A stretch of 64,000 nt of DNA, from positions 18,605,501 to 18,669,500 of the forward strand of contig NC_073355.2 of assembly GCF_027580225.2 (NCBI RefSeq), in the 5' to 3' direction. The notes beneath the pieces are model-generated. The model saw only the letters and a program-made list of their open reading frames with translations. It was not told the DNA's origin and searched no databases. Source of the stretch: Misgurnus anguillicaudatus (Eukaryota > Chordata > Actinopteri > Cypriniformes > Cobitidae). The position numbers and the translations under genes are program-made. Each line of letters begins with the position of its first letter. The first letter of the stretch is position 1. Shown one piece after another: positions 49,201 through 59,518 of this stretch.

Positions 49201-49865
49201 TACAATCCTGGTACCCAGCATGCATTGCGGCATGAAGCTTTGTTGTTGATTGTCACCATGATTGTGTTTTATAGGCTGATTGTTGATGTCTCAGTATGTC
49301 TGACTTACACCACAGATTAGATTTCGGTGAAAAATATTAACTCTTAAGGCTATATGAATTTCATGGGGTGGACCGAATATAAAATTATACACTTATATAC
49401 AGTGATTATTTTTTTTTGTATGAGGACATTGAATCACAACACTAATGTTTTCATAATAATTAACATTGTAACAGTTCTAGACTTCATTTCTCTCATCTTT
49501 CTCTGCTCTAACAGATGTGTTTAATAAACACACTGCCACAATAAGCAGAACAAAACTAACACTAAACTTTAAGACCCAAGTACCCAACTAAAGGAAACAC
49601 TAATCGGAGCAATGGTGACTAACTTTATTAACCAGATTTACAGCAGTTGTATCGAAGTTATCCATGTAACTCTGCAAATTATAATTTTAACAGAGATGAT
49701 GATAGTGTTTAACTGTGGGGATTTCATCTATTACATTTAAATATTTTGTCTTTCTGCATTATTTTAGTATTACTTTACTAACTACCCAACTAAAGGAATC
49801 ACTGATCATCATTATGGTGACAAAACATTTTCAATAAAACGTCAGCATATACATCTCTGTTAATT

Positions 49866-49938
<73 letters not shown>

Positions 49939-50707
49939 ATTTAAGGTGGAACTTTATCTTTGAGCAGTGCTATGTTTTTGAACACTCATTCATATATAAA
50001 GATTACATTATTTTATCAGCTTAACAAAATTTTTCTACAAAAATACACGTGATGTTTATGTTTTTTGACTCAGAACTCATAGACCACATTTGTATAAAAT
50101 GTTTTTGTATTGATTTCCCTAACCCCTTTTGGACGTCTACCTGACGTCCAAGAGGGGTCATAGTCAGACGTCCAGATACTGGACCAGATCTGCACGTTGT
50201 ATAGACATACAGATAAGGGCCTGGACCAACCGACCTAATATAGACATGATCTGCACGTCGGGGAGACGTCTCATGTTTGGTGGGTAACTACCTGAAATAT
50301 TTCGCGACTTTGTGAGAACCACATAGTATTGGAAGAACCTATATATGAACTTATATTGAGAAGTTCCCACTCTCCCTGGGTCTGAAAGTTCTCCAGAGAT
50401 TGATAAGTAAGAATCTTTGAATCAGTGTGGTCACAAAAGACTAGCTCATTATCTGTGGGGAAAAAAAGCAAATAATTAAACATACATTAGAATTTGATTA
50501 ATTTAAATGTAAACATTGTATGTGTTTGTTTTACCTTTATAGACTAAAGATTGAAGTGTTAAATTGCAGGTTTGTGTGTCAAATGGAAACCTGTACAAGT
50601 CCATCTTACAGGCTGAGGTCACAGATAAAATATCCACTGTGTATACTACGCCATTATGATCTACCTGCACATATGGACACTCCTTTGATCCAAACTCTGT
50701 TTTGATG
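34297..50707 (-). CDS. Cys-loop ligand-gated ion channel subunit, 5-HT3-like, 3' five exons (5' partial)
   Basis: Exons (minus): 50,707-50,535; 50,452-50,292; 40,375-40,165; 35,166-35,026; 34,571-34,297; phases agree. Exon 1 holds the Cys-loop (C-x13-C, with FPFD between the cysteines). Exon 2 ends the ligand-binding domain (WELLNISS…REIFQ). Exon 3 gives TM1 (RRPLLYIINLIFPVFCFLVL), then EKLGFKVTLLLSISVLLLIL for TM2; the Glu before the Lys at the pore mouth fits cation-selective members. Exon 4 carries TM3 (YCIGVFSLIGISILETILVS). The last exon has a short cytoplasmic loop and TM4 (VNVIFIVLYIITVIVLL), ending GKVWFHF. This is a plasma-membrane pentameric receptor; the ligand cannot be told, and zinc-activated-channel-like relatives are possible. 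The acceptor of the last exon (CCAGAG|CC) is weak. Signal peptide and first exons were not found to the right. The 40,376-50,291 intron is nearly all transposon. Confidence 0.8.
35563..36001 (+). mobile_element. K1 MITE, copy 6
   Basis: AGGGGACATATTATGAG to CATAATATGTCCCCT between TTAA copies, in a receptor intron. Confidence 0.9.
36236..36902. mobile_element. hAT-type MITE
   Basis: CAGTGTTGGGTAGGTTACT and inverted GTTACACCCGACACTG with perfect 8-bp duplications GAGCCAAG (36,228-36,235; 36,903-36,910). TAATTACTAGTTAC words at both ends. Intronic. Confidence 0.9.
36911..37954. other. Intronic, non-coding repeat debris
   Basis: GATCACTATAATGGTGATT at about 36,932 is the shared motif. GGATTTTTTACAGTGTA near 37,665-37,680 is the right end of a CACTG-type MITE. 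No exon seen. Confidence 0.4.
37959..38396 (-). mobile_element. K1 MITE, copy 7 (inverted)
   Basis: AGGGGACATATTATGA to CATAATATGTCCCCT between TTAA copies. Only 138 bp from copy 8 in the same orientation. Confidence 0.9.
38535..38966 (-). mobile_element. K1 MITE, copy 8 (left end truncated)
   Basis: Begins …CTTATTATGAAAATCTGAC without the AGGGGACA end; the right end CATAATATGTCCCCT plus TTAA is intact. Confidence 0.85.
38967..40164. other. Intronic, non-coding; MITE fragments
   Basis: TTTTTAAGTATATTCAACTT and TTACAGTGTAG near 39,430-39,470, and AACAGTGTAGC near 39,895, look like ends of CACTG MITEs. 39,955-40,135 is a fragment of the GTAACACTTTACAATAAGG family. No exon. Confidence 0.4.
40750..41512. 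mobile_element. GGGGCGGTTTCCC-ended MITE carrying a K2-like MITE
   Basis: GGGGCGGTTTCCCAGACAGG and inverted TGTCCAGGAAACCACCCC bound this copy. Target duplication not resolved. Confidence 0.7.
40914..41446 (+). mobile_element. Diverged K1/K2-type MITE
   Basis: AGGGGTCATATTATGAG to CATCCTATGACCCCT between TTAA copies. It has K1-like ends on the left, K2-like on the right, and an extra GTCCCAAGAGTGTGAAG segment. Confidence 0.8.
41513..42198. repeat. GC-rich hAT-like remnant
   Basis: Ends near GACGCGTCGTTGCAGTACTA (about 42,162-42,182); GAGAGAGAGCGCTCG runs inside. No left end, target duplication or open frame could be fixed. Confidence 0.35.
42199..42663 (-). mobile_element. K2 MITE, copy 2
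   Basis: AGGGGTCATATGATG to CATCATATGACCCCT between TTAA copies; two octamers. Confidence 0.9.
42664..43085. repeat. Hairpin core of the CACAG element
   Basis: ACATCAAGAATCAGAGTATG near 42,775 pairs with the inverted ATACTCTGATTCTTGATGT near 42,955; GCATGCATTGCAGCATG lies between. Confidence 0.7.
43098..43346 (+). CDS. Unrecognised 82-codon open frame inside the CACAG element
   Basis: Starts MENRSGVFPLRSYYARPKAS and ends DIESVLKDIDRALI at a TAA that overlaps the TTAA target of the next MITE. Mixed charged composition is unlike neighbouring repeat DNA, and the G+C is higher. No domain recognised. With the exon at 44,007-44,234 it may be one transposon-borne gene split by the MITE at 43,347-43,943, but the two frames do not join directly, and a stop remains when the MITE is ignored. 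Confidence 0.4.
   Translation, partial: ENRSGVFPLRSYYARPKASRRTKLCGRALYDDGQMINSNVSTTSPKSACVESVYNEMGAAGEFRCVDSDIESVLKDIDRALI
43347..43943. mobile_element. AGGGCCCATGGCATG-ended TTAA element
   Basis: AGGGCCCATGGCATGAAGATG-type left end and inverted ATGCCATGGGCCCT, between TTAA copies (43,343-43,346; 43,944-43,947). The right half is K2-like; the left half carries a TAGTGATGG hAT fragment rich in TTCGAA (about 43,376-43,688). Confidence 0.75.
44007..44234 (+). CDS. Putative internal/terminal exon of unrecognised transposon gene
   Basis: After a pyrimidine-rich acceptor (CGTCCTTCCTACAG) the exon reads ILQKLVALMEDKVKEATEMR, then MQFGVHDEMD and SPESWLLNKWRDMLG, ending YCRG-TGA. Amphipathic helices are evident. 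No family recognised. It may belong with 43,098-43,346. Confidence 0.4.
   Translation, partial: RILQKLVALMEDKVKEATEMRVTAMQFGVHDEMDIISSRCQLLFGSPESWLLNKWRDMLGSDIFQANVMDSYCRG
44235..44785. other. Non-coding
   Basis: No gene or clear repeat end found. Confidence 0.35.
44786..45250 (-). mobile_element. K2 MITE, copy 3
   Basis: AGGGGTCATATGATG to CATCATATGACCCCT between TTAA copies. Confidence 0.9.
45282..46190. mobile_element. TAGTGATG-type hAT element
   Basis: TAGTGATGTCC and inverted …CCCATCACTA with 8-bp duplications TTGGAAAA / TTGGAATA (one mismatch). GAACGATTC-type words and the repeat CGGACGCGTCC (about 45,618 and 45,753) inside. No transposase. Confidence 0.85.
46828..48031 (+). mobile_element. 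Harbinger-like element with GGGCCCTATTTT ends
   Basis: GGGCCCTATTTTAACGATCT at the left, CAAGATAGGGCCC at the right, with a 3-bp duplication TGT. Comparison with the uninterrupted TIR at 951-962 confirms the insertion. It contains GCGCAA words and a broken Myb/SANT-like gene, the accessory gene known from PIF/Harbinger elements. Confidence 0.7.
47071..47400 (+). pseudogene. Myb/SANT-like DNA-binding protein of a Harbinger element, broken
   Basis: From 47,111 the frame reads RQERFTAEETYVLVRAVKDR, then a VLYGDGRNPPKSASVKQA segment, then TGA where the family has Trp (…A-stop-EEIAAIVSSA), giving the F..EE...LV.AV......L.G and W..IA spacing of Myb/SANT-like domains. The next helix appears in another frame as KHYNDVRRRGDPKLASINRA (about 47,268-47,328), so a frameshift accompanies the stop. 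The ATG at 47,071 is in yet another frame. It is clearly dead. Confidence 0.65.
48148..48728 (+). mobile_element. K2 MITE, copy 4, with a tandem triplication
   Basis: AGGGGTCATATGATG to CATCATATGACCCCT between TTAA copies. A roughly 123-bp block (AAAAATGTGTCGTTTTGGGT to TGTGCTGTCAAGTCC) is present three times, giving three ATGCAAAT octamers. Confidence 0.9.
49869..49937. repeat. (GA)n microsatellite
   Basis: About 34 uninterrupted GA units in the receptor intron. Confidence 0.95.
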
Positions 50708-51924
50708 CTAAATGAACAAAACAAAATAAAAATACTAATGACAAATATTAAAGAGAAACAATTGAAATGAATGATTTGATGATTTATTATAATTTTTTCT
50801 TTTAAGTTGACCCGTCATAACAGCAAAGCAAATTTAAAGCTGGCTTGTGCATCTTTCCTCCTTCTCCCAACACACTGTAAAAATGCTGCATTAAGTTCAA
50901 ACAACTTGGTTTTGCAAGTCAGTTCAACCTACACTGAAAAAAAATGAATATGGCCCTAATTAAATGAAGCATAATTCAATTTAGCTAATTAATTAAATGA
51001 AGCATAATTCAATTTAACTAATTTTAACTATCTAAATTAAGTTTTTGATTTTAATTAATATATATATATATTAATAGGTTTTATGCAAATTACATGTGTT
51101 TTAAATCCAAGTCATGTCAATTAATTAATTTCAGTTTTAAAAAATTTGGTTGGTTCTTTGCGCATGCACGCAAATGCACATTTTCCCTGGCACTAAAAGG
51201 AGTTTCCAGTCAGATTTATGGGGGGAACTAAAGACGGGAATTTTAGCCCCGGAGCTTTGCTCAGTCAGTCTATTTGCACATCACTGAAAAAAATGATTCA
51301 TTCAATATACTAAATTTTTTAAGGTAAGTGGTTGCAATCAATTTATTCAAGCTACATTTAAAAAAATATATATTTTACTTTACTTTACTAATCTTTTTTG
51401 TTTAAATGTAGCTTAAATAAATTGATTGCAACCACTTACCTTAAAAAATTGAGTTAATTAAATGAAAATTTTTTTGTAATACAGCACCTTTTATTACAGT
51501 GAATATTTTTATATACTTAAAATATGCCATTTATAAAATAGCAACTCCAGGCAGAGTGCCAGAGGCAATCACAGCCGTGGCGATAGAAACAAATGCGACA
51601 CAACAACTCCAAGAGTGATATTGCTTTTATACAACAGTTCGATGGCACATGTTTAAAATCCGAAAACTAGAAAACAACAACAGAGTAATTTAAAGGAGCT
51701 GTACGCAAACAAATCCCTTTTCTGTGTGTGAAGGGGTTGTAATCTCACATTAAAATGATCCACTTTGCAGGTTTTGCTATAAGCTCAGAATTTTTTAAAA
51801 TTATTTTTATGTGAAAGTACCGGGCCGGATTTGGCGCGAAATCCAGAGACGTCACCTGCATGCACACTCCCGAGCATCTCGCCTCGTCTACTGACTTTGC
51901 ACTCAACAGCAACGACACTGCAAC
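50708..51924. other. No upstream receptor exon found; small repeats
   Basis: 50,930-51,130 repeats AATGAAGCATAATTCAATTT twice. 51,285-51,480 is a hairpin: TAAGGTAAGTGGTTGCAATC and its inverted copy with pairing arms of about 60 bp around a pyrimidine loop, probably a MITE. No exon that would precede the Cys-loop exon. Confidence 0.5.
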
Positions 51925-52163
51925 ATGTCTGATAACATTAAGAAACGACCTGCTCCCAGCACAACACAGACTTCAACACAAGCTCCACATATTATGAAGG
52001 AAAAAAAATTATCAGCTGAAGCTCGTAAAGGCAAACGCGAATCAGATCAACTTTCTACAAAAACACGGATTAACATCGGCAGGGCATTTGAATTATGGAG
52101 AAACCTTCGCTTTGTTTTGGGTATAAAAATGGATCCGGAGTTGGCTTTCATCCTATTGGACAG
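51925..52163 (+). CDS. First exon of a dispersed fish ORF (unknown function), 79 codons then splice donor
   Basis: ATG at 51,925 reads MSDNIKKRPAPSTTQTSTQA, a Lys-rich linker, then TRINIGRAFELWRNLRFVLG and IKMDPELAFILLD before CAG|GTAAGC. The motif R(I/V)NIGxAFxxWRxLxxxxGxKxDxELAxxLLD is one I associate from memory with N-termini of many uncharacterised, repeated fish proteins, probably DNA transposon-derived. No following exon was recognised. Confidence 0.5.
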
Positions 52164-52316
52164 GTAAGCTAGCTAAGATTACTACAAAGCAATATATTTT
52201 GACTATGTGCTTTAGTTGTTTAGATGTTGTTTTGGTTTGCTAGCCTTCGCTTTAGCGTGTGTCGATCAATGAAAACAATTGAATAACCAATACGTGAAAC
52301 TGCCACGAAAAAGATA

Positions 52317-52756
52317 GGCCATGTCCCAAATGGCGCACTTCATGTGGACTTTCGGTCTTGTGGCCTTAAATTGTGCGTTCTCGCTTAGTCTACGAGTCCG
52401 TAGGGTGTCCCATCTGTCATTTTTACGCTTTTTGTGCTCATCAGCGCCTCCTTTGCCCCCTTGATGCGGTCTTCAGCGAAGCCCGCACTGCAGCAGGCTT
52501 TGCGCACTTTGCCAACCCAGAAGTCCTTGCGAAAGGGCAATCAGACCAATCAGGCGACGGAAGGGAGGAGTTCACACTGACGGGCAACTTCTCTACCTAT
52601 TTCCGGTGTGATGCTCGAGTCTGTCCCAAAATAAAACTCCGGTGCTCCCACGTGGACTCGCATCAAGGGTCCCTAAAGTCTGGACTATGTGATGTCATCA
52701 AAGTGTGGACTCTGAGGAGGACCACAAGTCCGCAGTGTGCCATTTGGGACAGGGCC
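52317..52756. mobile_element. MITE with GGCC-TGTCCCAAATGGC ends
   Basis: GGCCATGTCCCAAATGGC and inverted GCCATTTGGGACAGGGCC. GTGGACTT/AAGTCCAC words recur inside. The open frame covering it is a by-product. Target duplication not resolved. Confidence 0.7.
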
Positions 52757-53895
52757 ATTGTCGTGCCACGGACACGTGAAAATGCGGAAACATGTCACTT
52801 AGAACTTGTTAACACGCACTGGCTCGGCGGCGGGCCCTAAGGGGCGTTTTTACGTGTTTTTGTACTTTGTTTAACATCAAATATTCAATCAACAATCATA
52901 TACTTTGCATTATTTGAAAGTTTAAACACTCCAAATTCATGTTCTGAGCTTATTTTTGCAATCAATACACTGGTGTGAAAGGGTTAAATGAAATGCAGAC
53001 GGAATGCATATAAAAATGGTTGTGGGAACTCACAAATCTTGCCATATGGTTCTGATAATTTCTGACAATTCCCAAAAACTTCAACGTACATTGCAACGTA
53101 AGGGTCCACTCTTCAAAAAGCATCCCACGTTTTAATCCAAAACAATGAAAAATAGTGAGAAATCCAGCAATATCCTCCTTTGTTTACATCTGCGCGTCCG
53201 CTAAGTATGATCGATCATATTTATTTTCTATCAAATATCGATTTTTATCAGTGAAAATCCATCTCTTCCTGCTTCGTTAGACTGTTCCGATAAATATCCC
53301 GCCCTATTTTTCTGTTTTGTCCAATCAGAAAAGGTTTGACAACTCAAAATGCCATGGGATCGCCGATTTGCCTTCAGCTCACCATAGGCTTTTGACTGGA
53401 TTACCCCAAAACGAAGCCAGCTAATGCATAGCCAGCAAAGTTTGAAGGGCAGGGGTAGTAACCAATCATGAAACGATTACAAGGATTCAACTTACGTCAT
53501 TATAGTGTACTTCTGCGAAAATCTACAGAAGCGAATGGAGAGAAATGCCCACGCCCCCTCCGTGCGCATCTGTTTGTTTTGGTAGCATAGCAGCCGGCTA
53601 GGCTCTACGGAGCAGCTGACAAACCTCTCCAAAGGTTAGATATAACATCTCCATTGTGGATCGTCGACTGCAGATGACTTTTTTGTGTTGAGAGTGTTTT
53701 GGAGAAGTTGATAAAGAGCATGATTGCGGAGCAAAAATGCAAGACTTGATATAAACGAAACCGCATCGTCGAGGAGAGATGGACCGGACTATGAGCTCAG
53801 CTGCGCTCGCTTGGATAAAGTAAGTTTGGATTCTTTTGTTCATTATTTATTTTACGTTACATTTCTTGTTTCTTGTTAGCTGTTTTGATTATAAA
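52757..53895. other. Non-coding, origin unclear
   Basis: No gene supported. G+C is somewhat higher than the surroundings (for example 53,520-53,680), possibly promoter-like or old repeat DNA. Confidence 0.3.
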
Positions 53896-54333
53896 AGGGG
53901 ACATATTATGAGATTTTTTTTAAGATGTAAACTAAGTCTAAAATAGGTCTGAGCAAAAGTGTGCCGTTTTGGGTGTGTCATTTAAAATGCAAATGAGCGG
54001 ATGAAGTGCAACCACTGATCACAATGATGGTAGTTTGTTGCAATTGAAACTCAATTGTGCTGTGAAATATTTTATCTCTCTCTTTCTCTCCATACTAAAT
54101 GGTTGTGCTGTGGTTGGATAGTGCAGATAAAGGGGGCGGTATTACCTTATTCTGACATCACAATAAGGGCCAAATTACAATGACCTATTTTTTCACATGC
54201 TTGCAGAAAATGGTTTACCAAAACTAAGTTATTGGTTTGATCTTTTTAACATTTTCTAGGTTGATAGAAGCACTGGGGACACAATTATAGCACTTAAACA
54301 TGGAAAAAGTCAGATTTTCATAATATGTCCCCT
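53896..54333 (+). mobile_element. K1 MITE, copy 9
   Basis: AGGGGACATATTATGAG to CATAATATGTCCCCT; right flank TTAA, left flank TAAA. Confidence 0.85.
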
Positions 54334-54563
54334 TTAAGTAACATTGGAGATGACTAAGATACGAGTTTTACATGGTTTCATTTTTCTATGACATGTTATA
54401 TAAATGCATCATATTTATAGCTATATGAATCCAATGCACAGAATATACAAACTAAAAACTAGAAAATAAGATATGTGGTGGAAAATATGAGTATTACCAG
54501 CTGAGAAATATAGGTTATTTGGCAAACATAAGACATTTGTTATTATAAATAAATATATTCATG

Positions 54564-54685
<122 letters not shown>

Positions 54686-55228
54686 TATGTTCATGTATAT
54701 TACATCATACTTTCTCATACAAATAGTTTGGAGTATCATTCTCAAATTTGAATCACAGCATGGTCAGACATTCAGTTCACCTATATGGTGTTTACAGGGG
54801 CCTCATTTATAATATGCTGCGTAAAAAACATCCTAAATTTGATCTTACGATCATTTAACAAAAATGCGTACGTGTGATTCATAAACCAAACGTATGCGCA
54901 GAAAACGCGCGTACCCCTTTCAAATCTATAAATCGCAAATTAACTTGAACTTGTGCGCAGCCGAGCAGTTTCAGATCTCCGCCATGCCTAATTAATGTCA
55001 CAGACATATAAAAGAGCACTTCTCAATGTTTAAACCAAATTTCGAGCAGCAATACCCAGCCAACATTGCTTGGTGGGGCCAATGTAGGCCCCATATGGGC
55101 TTGCAATATGGGCCTCAAGTTGGTTTGTCCACGGGCTCCACGCTGGCCCCATCCGACCCAGCCCACACGAACCTCCCGTAGAAACCAAAGTCAATGTGGA
55201 CCAAACCAAAGTCAAGTATGGGTGTGGT

Positions 55229-56818
55229 CAGAGGCGGACAGAGTACACAGCTTCATTACTTGAGTAAGAGTAAAGTTACCCCTTGCTAAATTTTACTCAA
55301 GTACAAGTAAAAGTACTGCAGTCAGATGTCTACTCAAGTAAAAGTAAAAAGTACTTGTTTTTAAAAGTACTTGAGTATCAAGAGTACAAGAGTACATTTT
55401 TAAATTTTGCATTACTACTGCCACAGTGCACATTGAACCACGTGAGATGATTGACAGCTGTACAGCAAATGATAGAGCTCTGAGGTAAAATCTGACATCA
55501 ATCAGGAAGAGGAGACACACATCTCACTCCGTTCGCTCTTTGAGCTCTTCATATCGCATAATTCAGTGGAAAATGAATAGAAATCTTATTCTGTAAGAAT
55601 AAATATTTTACTAACATGTGATAATTAATCATTATTTCTCCAAATATGCGCACCATTGTACTAATAGCCCTGGCGGATTCTTTATATTTTATGTATTTGA
55701 ATACAAATAAACCGGAGAAGACGAGAATAATTGTTTTATGAGTGATGATATCTATTCAAAATAACGAACGTTACAGATTAATTATTTTGCACTCCTGGCA
55801 TAAAGTAAGAAATTAATGTCACTGCAAACCAGTTTAATAGCAAACAGTGGTCAAATGTCGAAGCTGGAGTCTTAAACCTGTCTTGTGATGCTGAGTTTGT
55901 CCAGATCAAGAGTGTGATGTTTTGAAGAGTAATGAATTTTGAACAACAATAATCCGGGATCACCAGTGATCCCTGCCGCTCTCAAGGGGTTGAATTTTTG
56001 TAAGCGGTGATGAAGCTCTATTTTGGTAAACACAGCAAACACTTAAAGCGAAAACTATCATTAACTTGTTTAGAAAATTAAAATAGTCTGGCGAGGTGGA
56101 GCCACGGGTTGTCACATTCCCAGGATGGAACTGCAGTGTCTTCCTCCACTGTTTCGTCCATGGTTCTTCTCTTATCTAAATCTGACTATTGGGACTTTGG
56201 CGGAAAGCTGAAGGTGATAGCTGATAGGCTGTCCCAATCAGTGGAGCCTGCACAATCCAATCACGTTTGAGGAAAGGGAAACAACAAATCGAGGGTTTCT
56301 GAGATTTTTCCTTTTTTTTAGAAGAAGTAACGGGTACTCACGGTTATGGATAGAAATGTAGTGGAGTAAAGAGTAAAATATTTGCCTCTCAAATGTACTT
56401 GAGTAAAGTCATGAGTACTCCCCAAAAATAATACTCGAGTAAAGTACAGGGCCCGGTTGCATAAAGCACCTTAAGTGTAATTTTCCCTTAAGTTGTTTCC
56501 TTTTAACTTGGGGGTGTTGCGGAGAAGCCCTTGGGTTTTTTCTGTTGTGTCTCCATGGCAACGATGGTATTTTGTGGCAACAAACCGGGGTCACTGTCTT
56601 GAAACACTTGAAGATTGCCCTTACCTAGGAGAACCGTTTAAGGGATTATATGCAAAACTCTTTAATTATTATCTTACAGAAGTTAAGGGGAATTTACCCC
56701 TTAAGTGTCACACTTAAGGAAAAAACTTAAGGTGCTTTATGCAACCGGGCCCTGATCCCTCAAAATTGTACTTAAGTACTGTACTCAAGTAAATGTACTC
56801 CGTTACTGTCCGGCTCTG
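55229..56818. mobile_element. hAT-type element
   Basis: CAGAGGCGGACAGAGTACAC and inverted CTGTCCGGCTCTG with perfect 8-bp duplications GGTGTGGT (55,221-55,228; 56,819-56,826). Subterminal AAGTACTTGAGTA words at both ends. Confidence 0.9.
56449..56752. mobile_element. GGGCCCGG-ended hairpin MITE nested in the hAT
   Basis: GGGCCCGGTTGCATAAAGCA and inverted TGCTTTATGCAACCGGGCCC; TTAAGTGTAA / TTAAGTGTCACACTTAA words inside. Confidence 0.8.
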
Positions 56819-57047
56819 GGTGTGGTAATGTTGAAGAAGTGATGAAGTTAATTAGATAATGAAGAGATGAACGAAGTGATGATTGACCATTAATGATAAG
56901 CACCTGCTGTTAATAAACAGAATCACTAAAGAAAGATGAACAAGAAGAGAATAAAGAGAAAAGACCAGCAGAACCACAACAACCACAAAAAATAAAATAA
57001 ACATTTCTTGGTGGAGCCAATGTAGACAGCAAAATCCCCAGTGTCAA

Positions 57048-57512
57048 AGGGGTCATATGATGAAAATGTTAGCATTGCCACTTTGTAGGTGTGAGCAAAA
57101 ATAGGTCATTGAAATTTGGCTTTCATTATGATGTCATAAGGATATCTTATTAGAATAATACCGCCCCCTAAATCTGAACTCTCCAACCACTGCACTGCCG
57201 TTTAGTGCAGAGAGAAAGAGAGAGAAAAGAAGGACTTGACAGCACAATTGAGTTTGAATTACAACAAACCACCATCATTGTGATCAGTGTTTGAACTTTA
57301 TCCGCTCATTTGCATTTTAAAAAACACACCCAAAACGACACATTTTTGGACTTGACAGCACAATAGAGTTTCAATTACAACAAACCACCATCATTGTGAT
57401 CAGTGTTTGCACTTCATCCGCTCATTTGCATTTTAAAAAACACACCCAAAACGACACATTTTTGCTCAAACCTACAAAGTGGCAATGCTAACATATTCAT
57501 CATATGACCCCT
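57048..57512 (-). mobile_element. K2 MITE, copy 5
   Basis: AGGGGTCATATGATG to CATCATATGACCCCT; left flank TCAA, right TTAA. Confidence 0.88.
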
Positions 57513-58637
57513 TTAAATTAATGCTGCTCAGTGTTTATATAGATCCTCACTACAGAGTGTTAAAAAAGTAACATTGAAGCATTTTACATCTTACTTGTAG
57601 AGTTATTTATTAACTTAGGTTTAGATGTTGGCTGTTTCATTTAAAGTCACCATTATCGGGATCAGTGTTAGTTTTAGTTGGACTCTTGACTCTGTTTTTT
57701 AAATTATTTATTATTTTCTGGTTGCTGTAACTTTTTGTGTTTAAAACATGTTTGTTTTGGCAACAAAAGAGATAAAAGTGTCAAGTGTGATTACATGGTG
57801 GTGGTTAGGATATAGTGTCAAATATTGTCAGGTAAAAAAACTGAGTGTTTGTTTGTTTACCAAAAATATTTTTTATGTCAATAATGTGATACTTAAGTAT
57901 GAAATCTGGCACTCTCATATCAGTTTATCATTTTAAAGAAAGTTGAAACACTGTACAGTTCAAAATTAACTGTTGTTTAATGTAGACACCCAAACATCAA
58001 GAATAAGAGTATGGATCTCAATAATGGTGACCATAAAATGAAAAACTTTATGCTGCAATGCATTCTGGGTATCAACAAATTACAAATCTTATCCAGAACT
58101 CCCATCATGCACTGCAGCATCAAAAACTCATGAACACTTTGGCATTTTTCTTTGTCACCATTGTTGAGATTCATACTCTGAGAATTGATGTTTGTGTGTA
58201 AAAATTACACCATGGTTAATTTTTAAGTACACATTGTTTCAAAATCTTCAGAAAGACAAACCGCTTTGAGAGTGCCAGATATCATAGTATCACATTACTG
58301 AGAGAAAACAATACATCTGCTAAATGAGCAAACACTAAATTAATAAAAAACATTTCCTAGATGATAATGTTCAACATTACATATCAACCACCATAACAGA
58401 ATTGCAACATGGTCTCTTCTTCACCATAACAAATATAAACACAAAGTTATAGCAGTCAGAAAAATCAAACAAGCTGAAACTCAAAAGTCAAGAGTCCAAC
58501 TAAAACAAACAATGATCACCATGATGGTGACTTTAAATAAATCAAAGAGATCAAAAACAGAAAAATCAAACAGAGATGGTGAAAAAAAGATAAAGTCACA
58601 GATTAACTCCACACTATTTCATTTGTGTGGACCTTAA

Positions 58638-59076
58638 AGGGGACATATTATGAGATTTTTTTTTAAGATATAAACTAAGTCTAAAATAGGTCTGAGCAAA
58701 AGTGTGCCGTTTTGGGTGTGTCATTTAAAATGCAAATGAGCGGATGAAGTGCAACCACTGATCACAATGATGGTGGTTTGTTGCAATTGAAACTCTATTG
58801 TGCTGTCAAATATTTTATCTCTCTCTTTCTCTCCATACTAAATGGTTGTGCTGTGGTTGGATAGTGCAGATAAAGGGGGCGGTATTACCTTATTCTGACA
58901 TCACAATAAGGGCCAAATTACAATGACCTATTTTTTCACATGCTTGCAGAAAATGGTTTACCAAAACTAAGTTATTAGGTTGATCTTTTTAACATTTTCT
59001 AGGTTGATAGAAGCACTGGGGACACAATTATAGCACTTAAACATGGAAAAAGTCAGATTTTCATAATATGTCCCCT
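58638..59076 (+). mobile_element. K1 MITE, copy 10
   Basis: AGGGGACATATTATGAG to CATAATATGTCCCCT between TTAA copies. Confidence 0.9.
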
Positions 59077-59205
59077 TTAATAAACACTGAACAGCATTAA
59101 TTTAACTCTGGGGATTTTGCTGTCTACATTAGCTCCACCAATAATTTTTATAGAATGTTTGTAGTTGTTGTGGTTCAGCTGGTCTTTTCTCTTTATTCTC
59201 TTCTT

Positions 59206-59518
59206 AGCCGTTTCTCAATATGCGTTCTTGTCTGTACCTGGGTTCTTGTGGACTTGTGAAACGTCATCAGTCGCGGCCCAAGTACTGTTCCAATTCAAAG
59301 TTCGCATCAAGCCCAAGTTCACATAAAATCCCCGGATGTGTTCTTGATCCGCCCATTTTATCGAGGATGCAGCAGAGGAGACTTGTGTGGACTTATGAGA
59401 GCGAAGTTTCCCAGAATGCATTTCGCGTCAGGAGTTCGTTCTTCCGAGTCTGAACTTGCAAGTTCGAACTACGAAGGACACAAGTCCGAGTTTGGCGTAC
59501 TTGGTATTGAGAAACGGC
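59206..59518. mobile_element. AGCCGTTTCTCAATA-ended MITE
   Basis: Ends AGCCGTTTCTCAATA and inverted TATTGAGAAACGGCT. The opposite arm of the host element (about 56,936) shows the uninterrupted site, giving a 3-bp duplication CTT. Confidence 0.75.

Larger units (their letters stand above)
46794..49775 (+). mobile_element. Left half of a CACAG element of the outer type, with two insertions
   Basis: The TIR (CACAGCAAAATCCCCGGTG) matches 925 onward, is interrupted at 46,828-48,031 by a Harbinger-like element, resumes as GTGGGTGTATATATAATCC, and is interrupted again at 48,148-48,728 by a K2 MITE. 48,733-49,775 then matches 1,165-2,240 inverted. No right terminus was found and the left flank is not TA. 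Confidence 0.65.

Noticed and set aside
52373..52840. 155-codon plus-strand frame
   Set aside because: Lies across a MITE with inverted ends and its flank; no protein motif.
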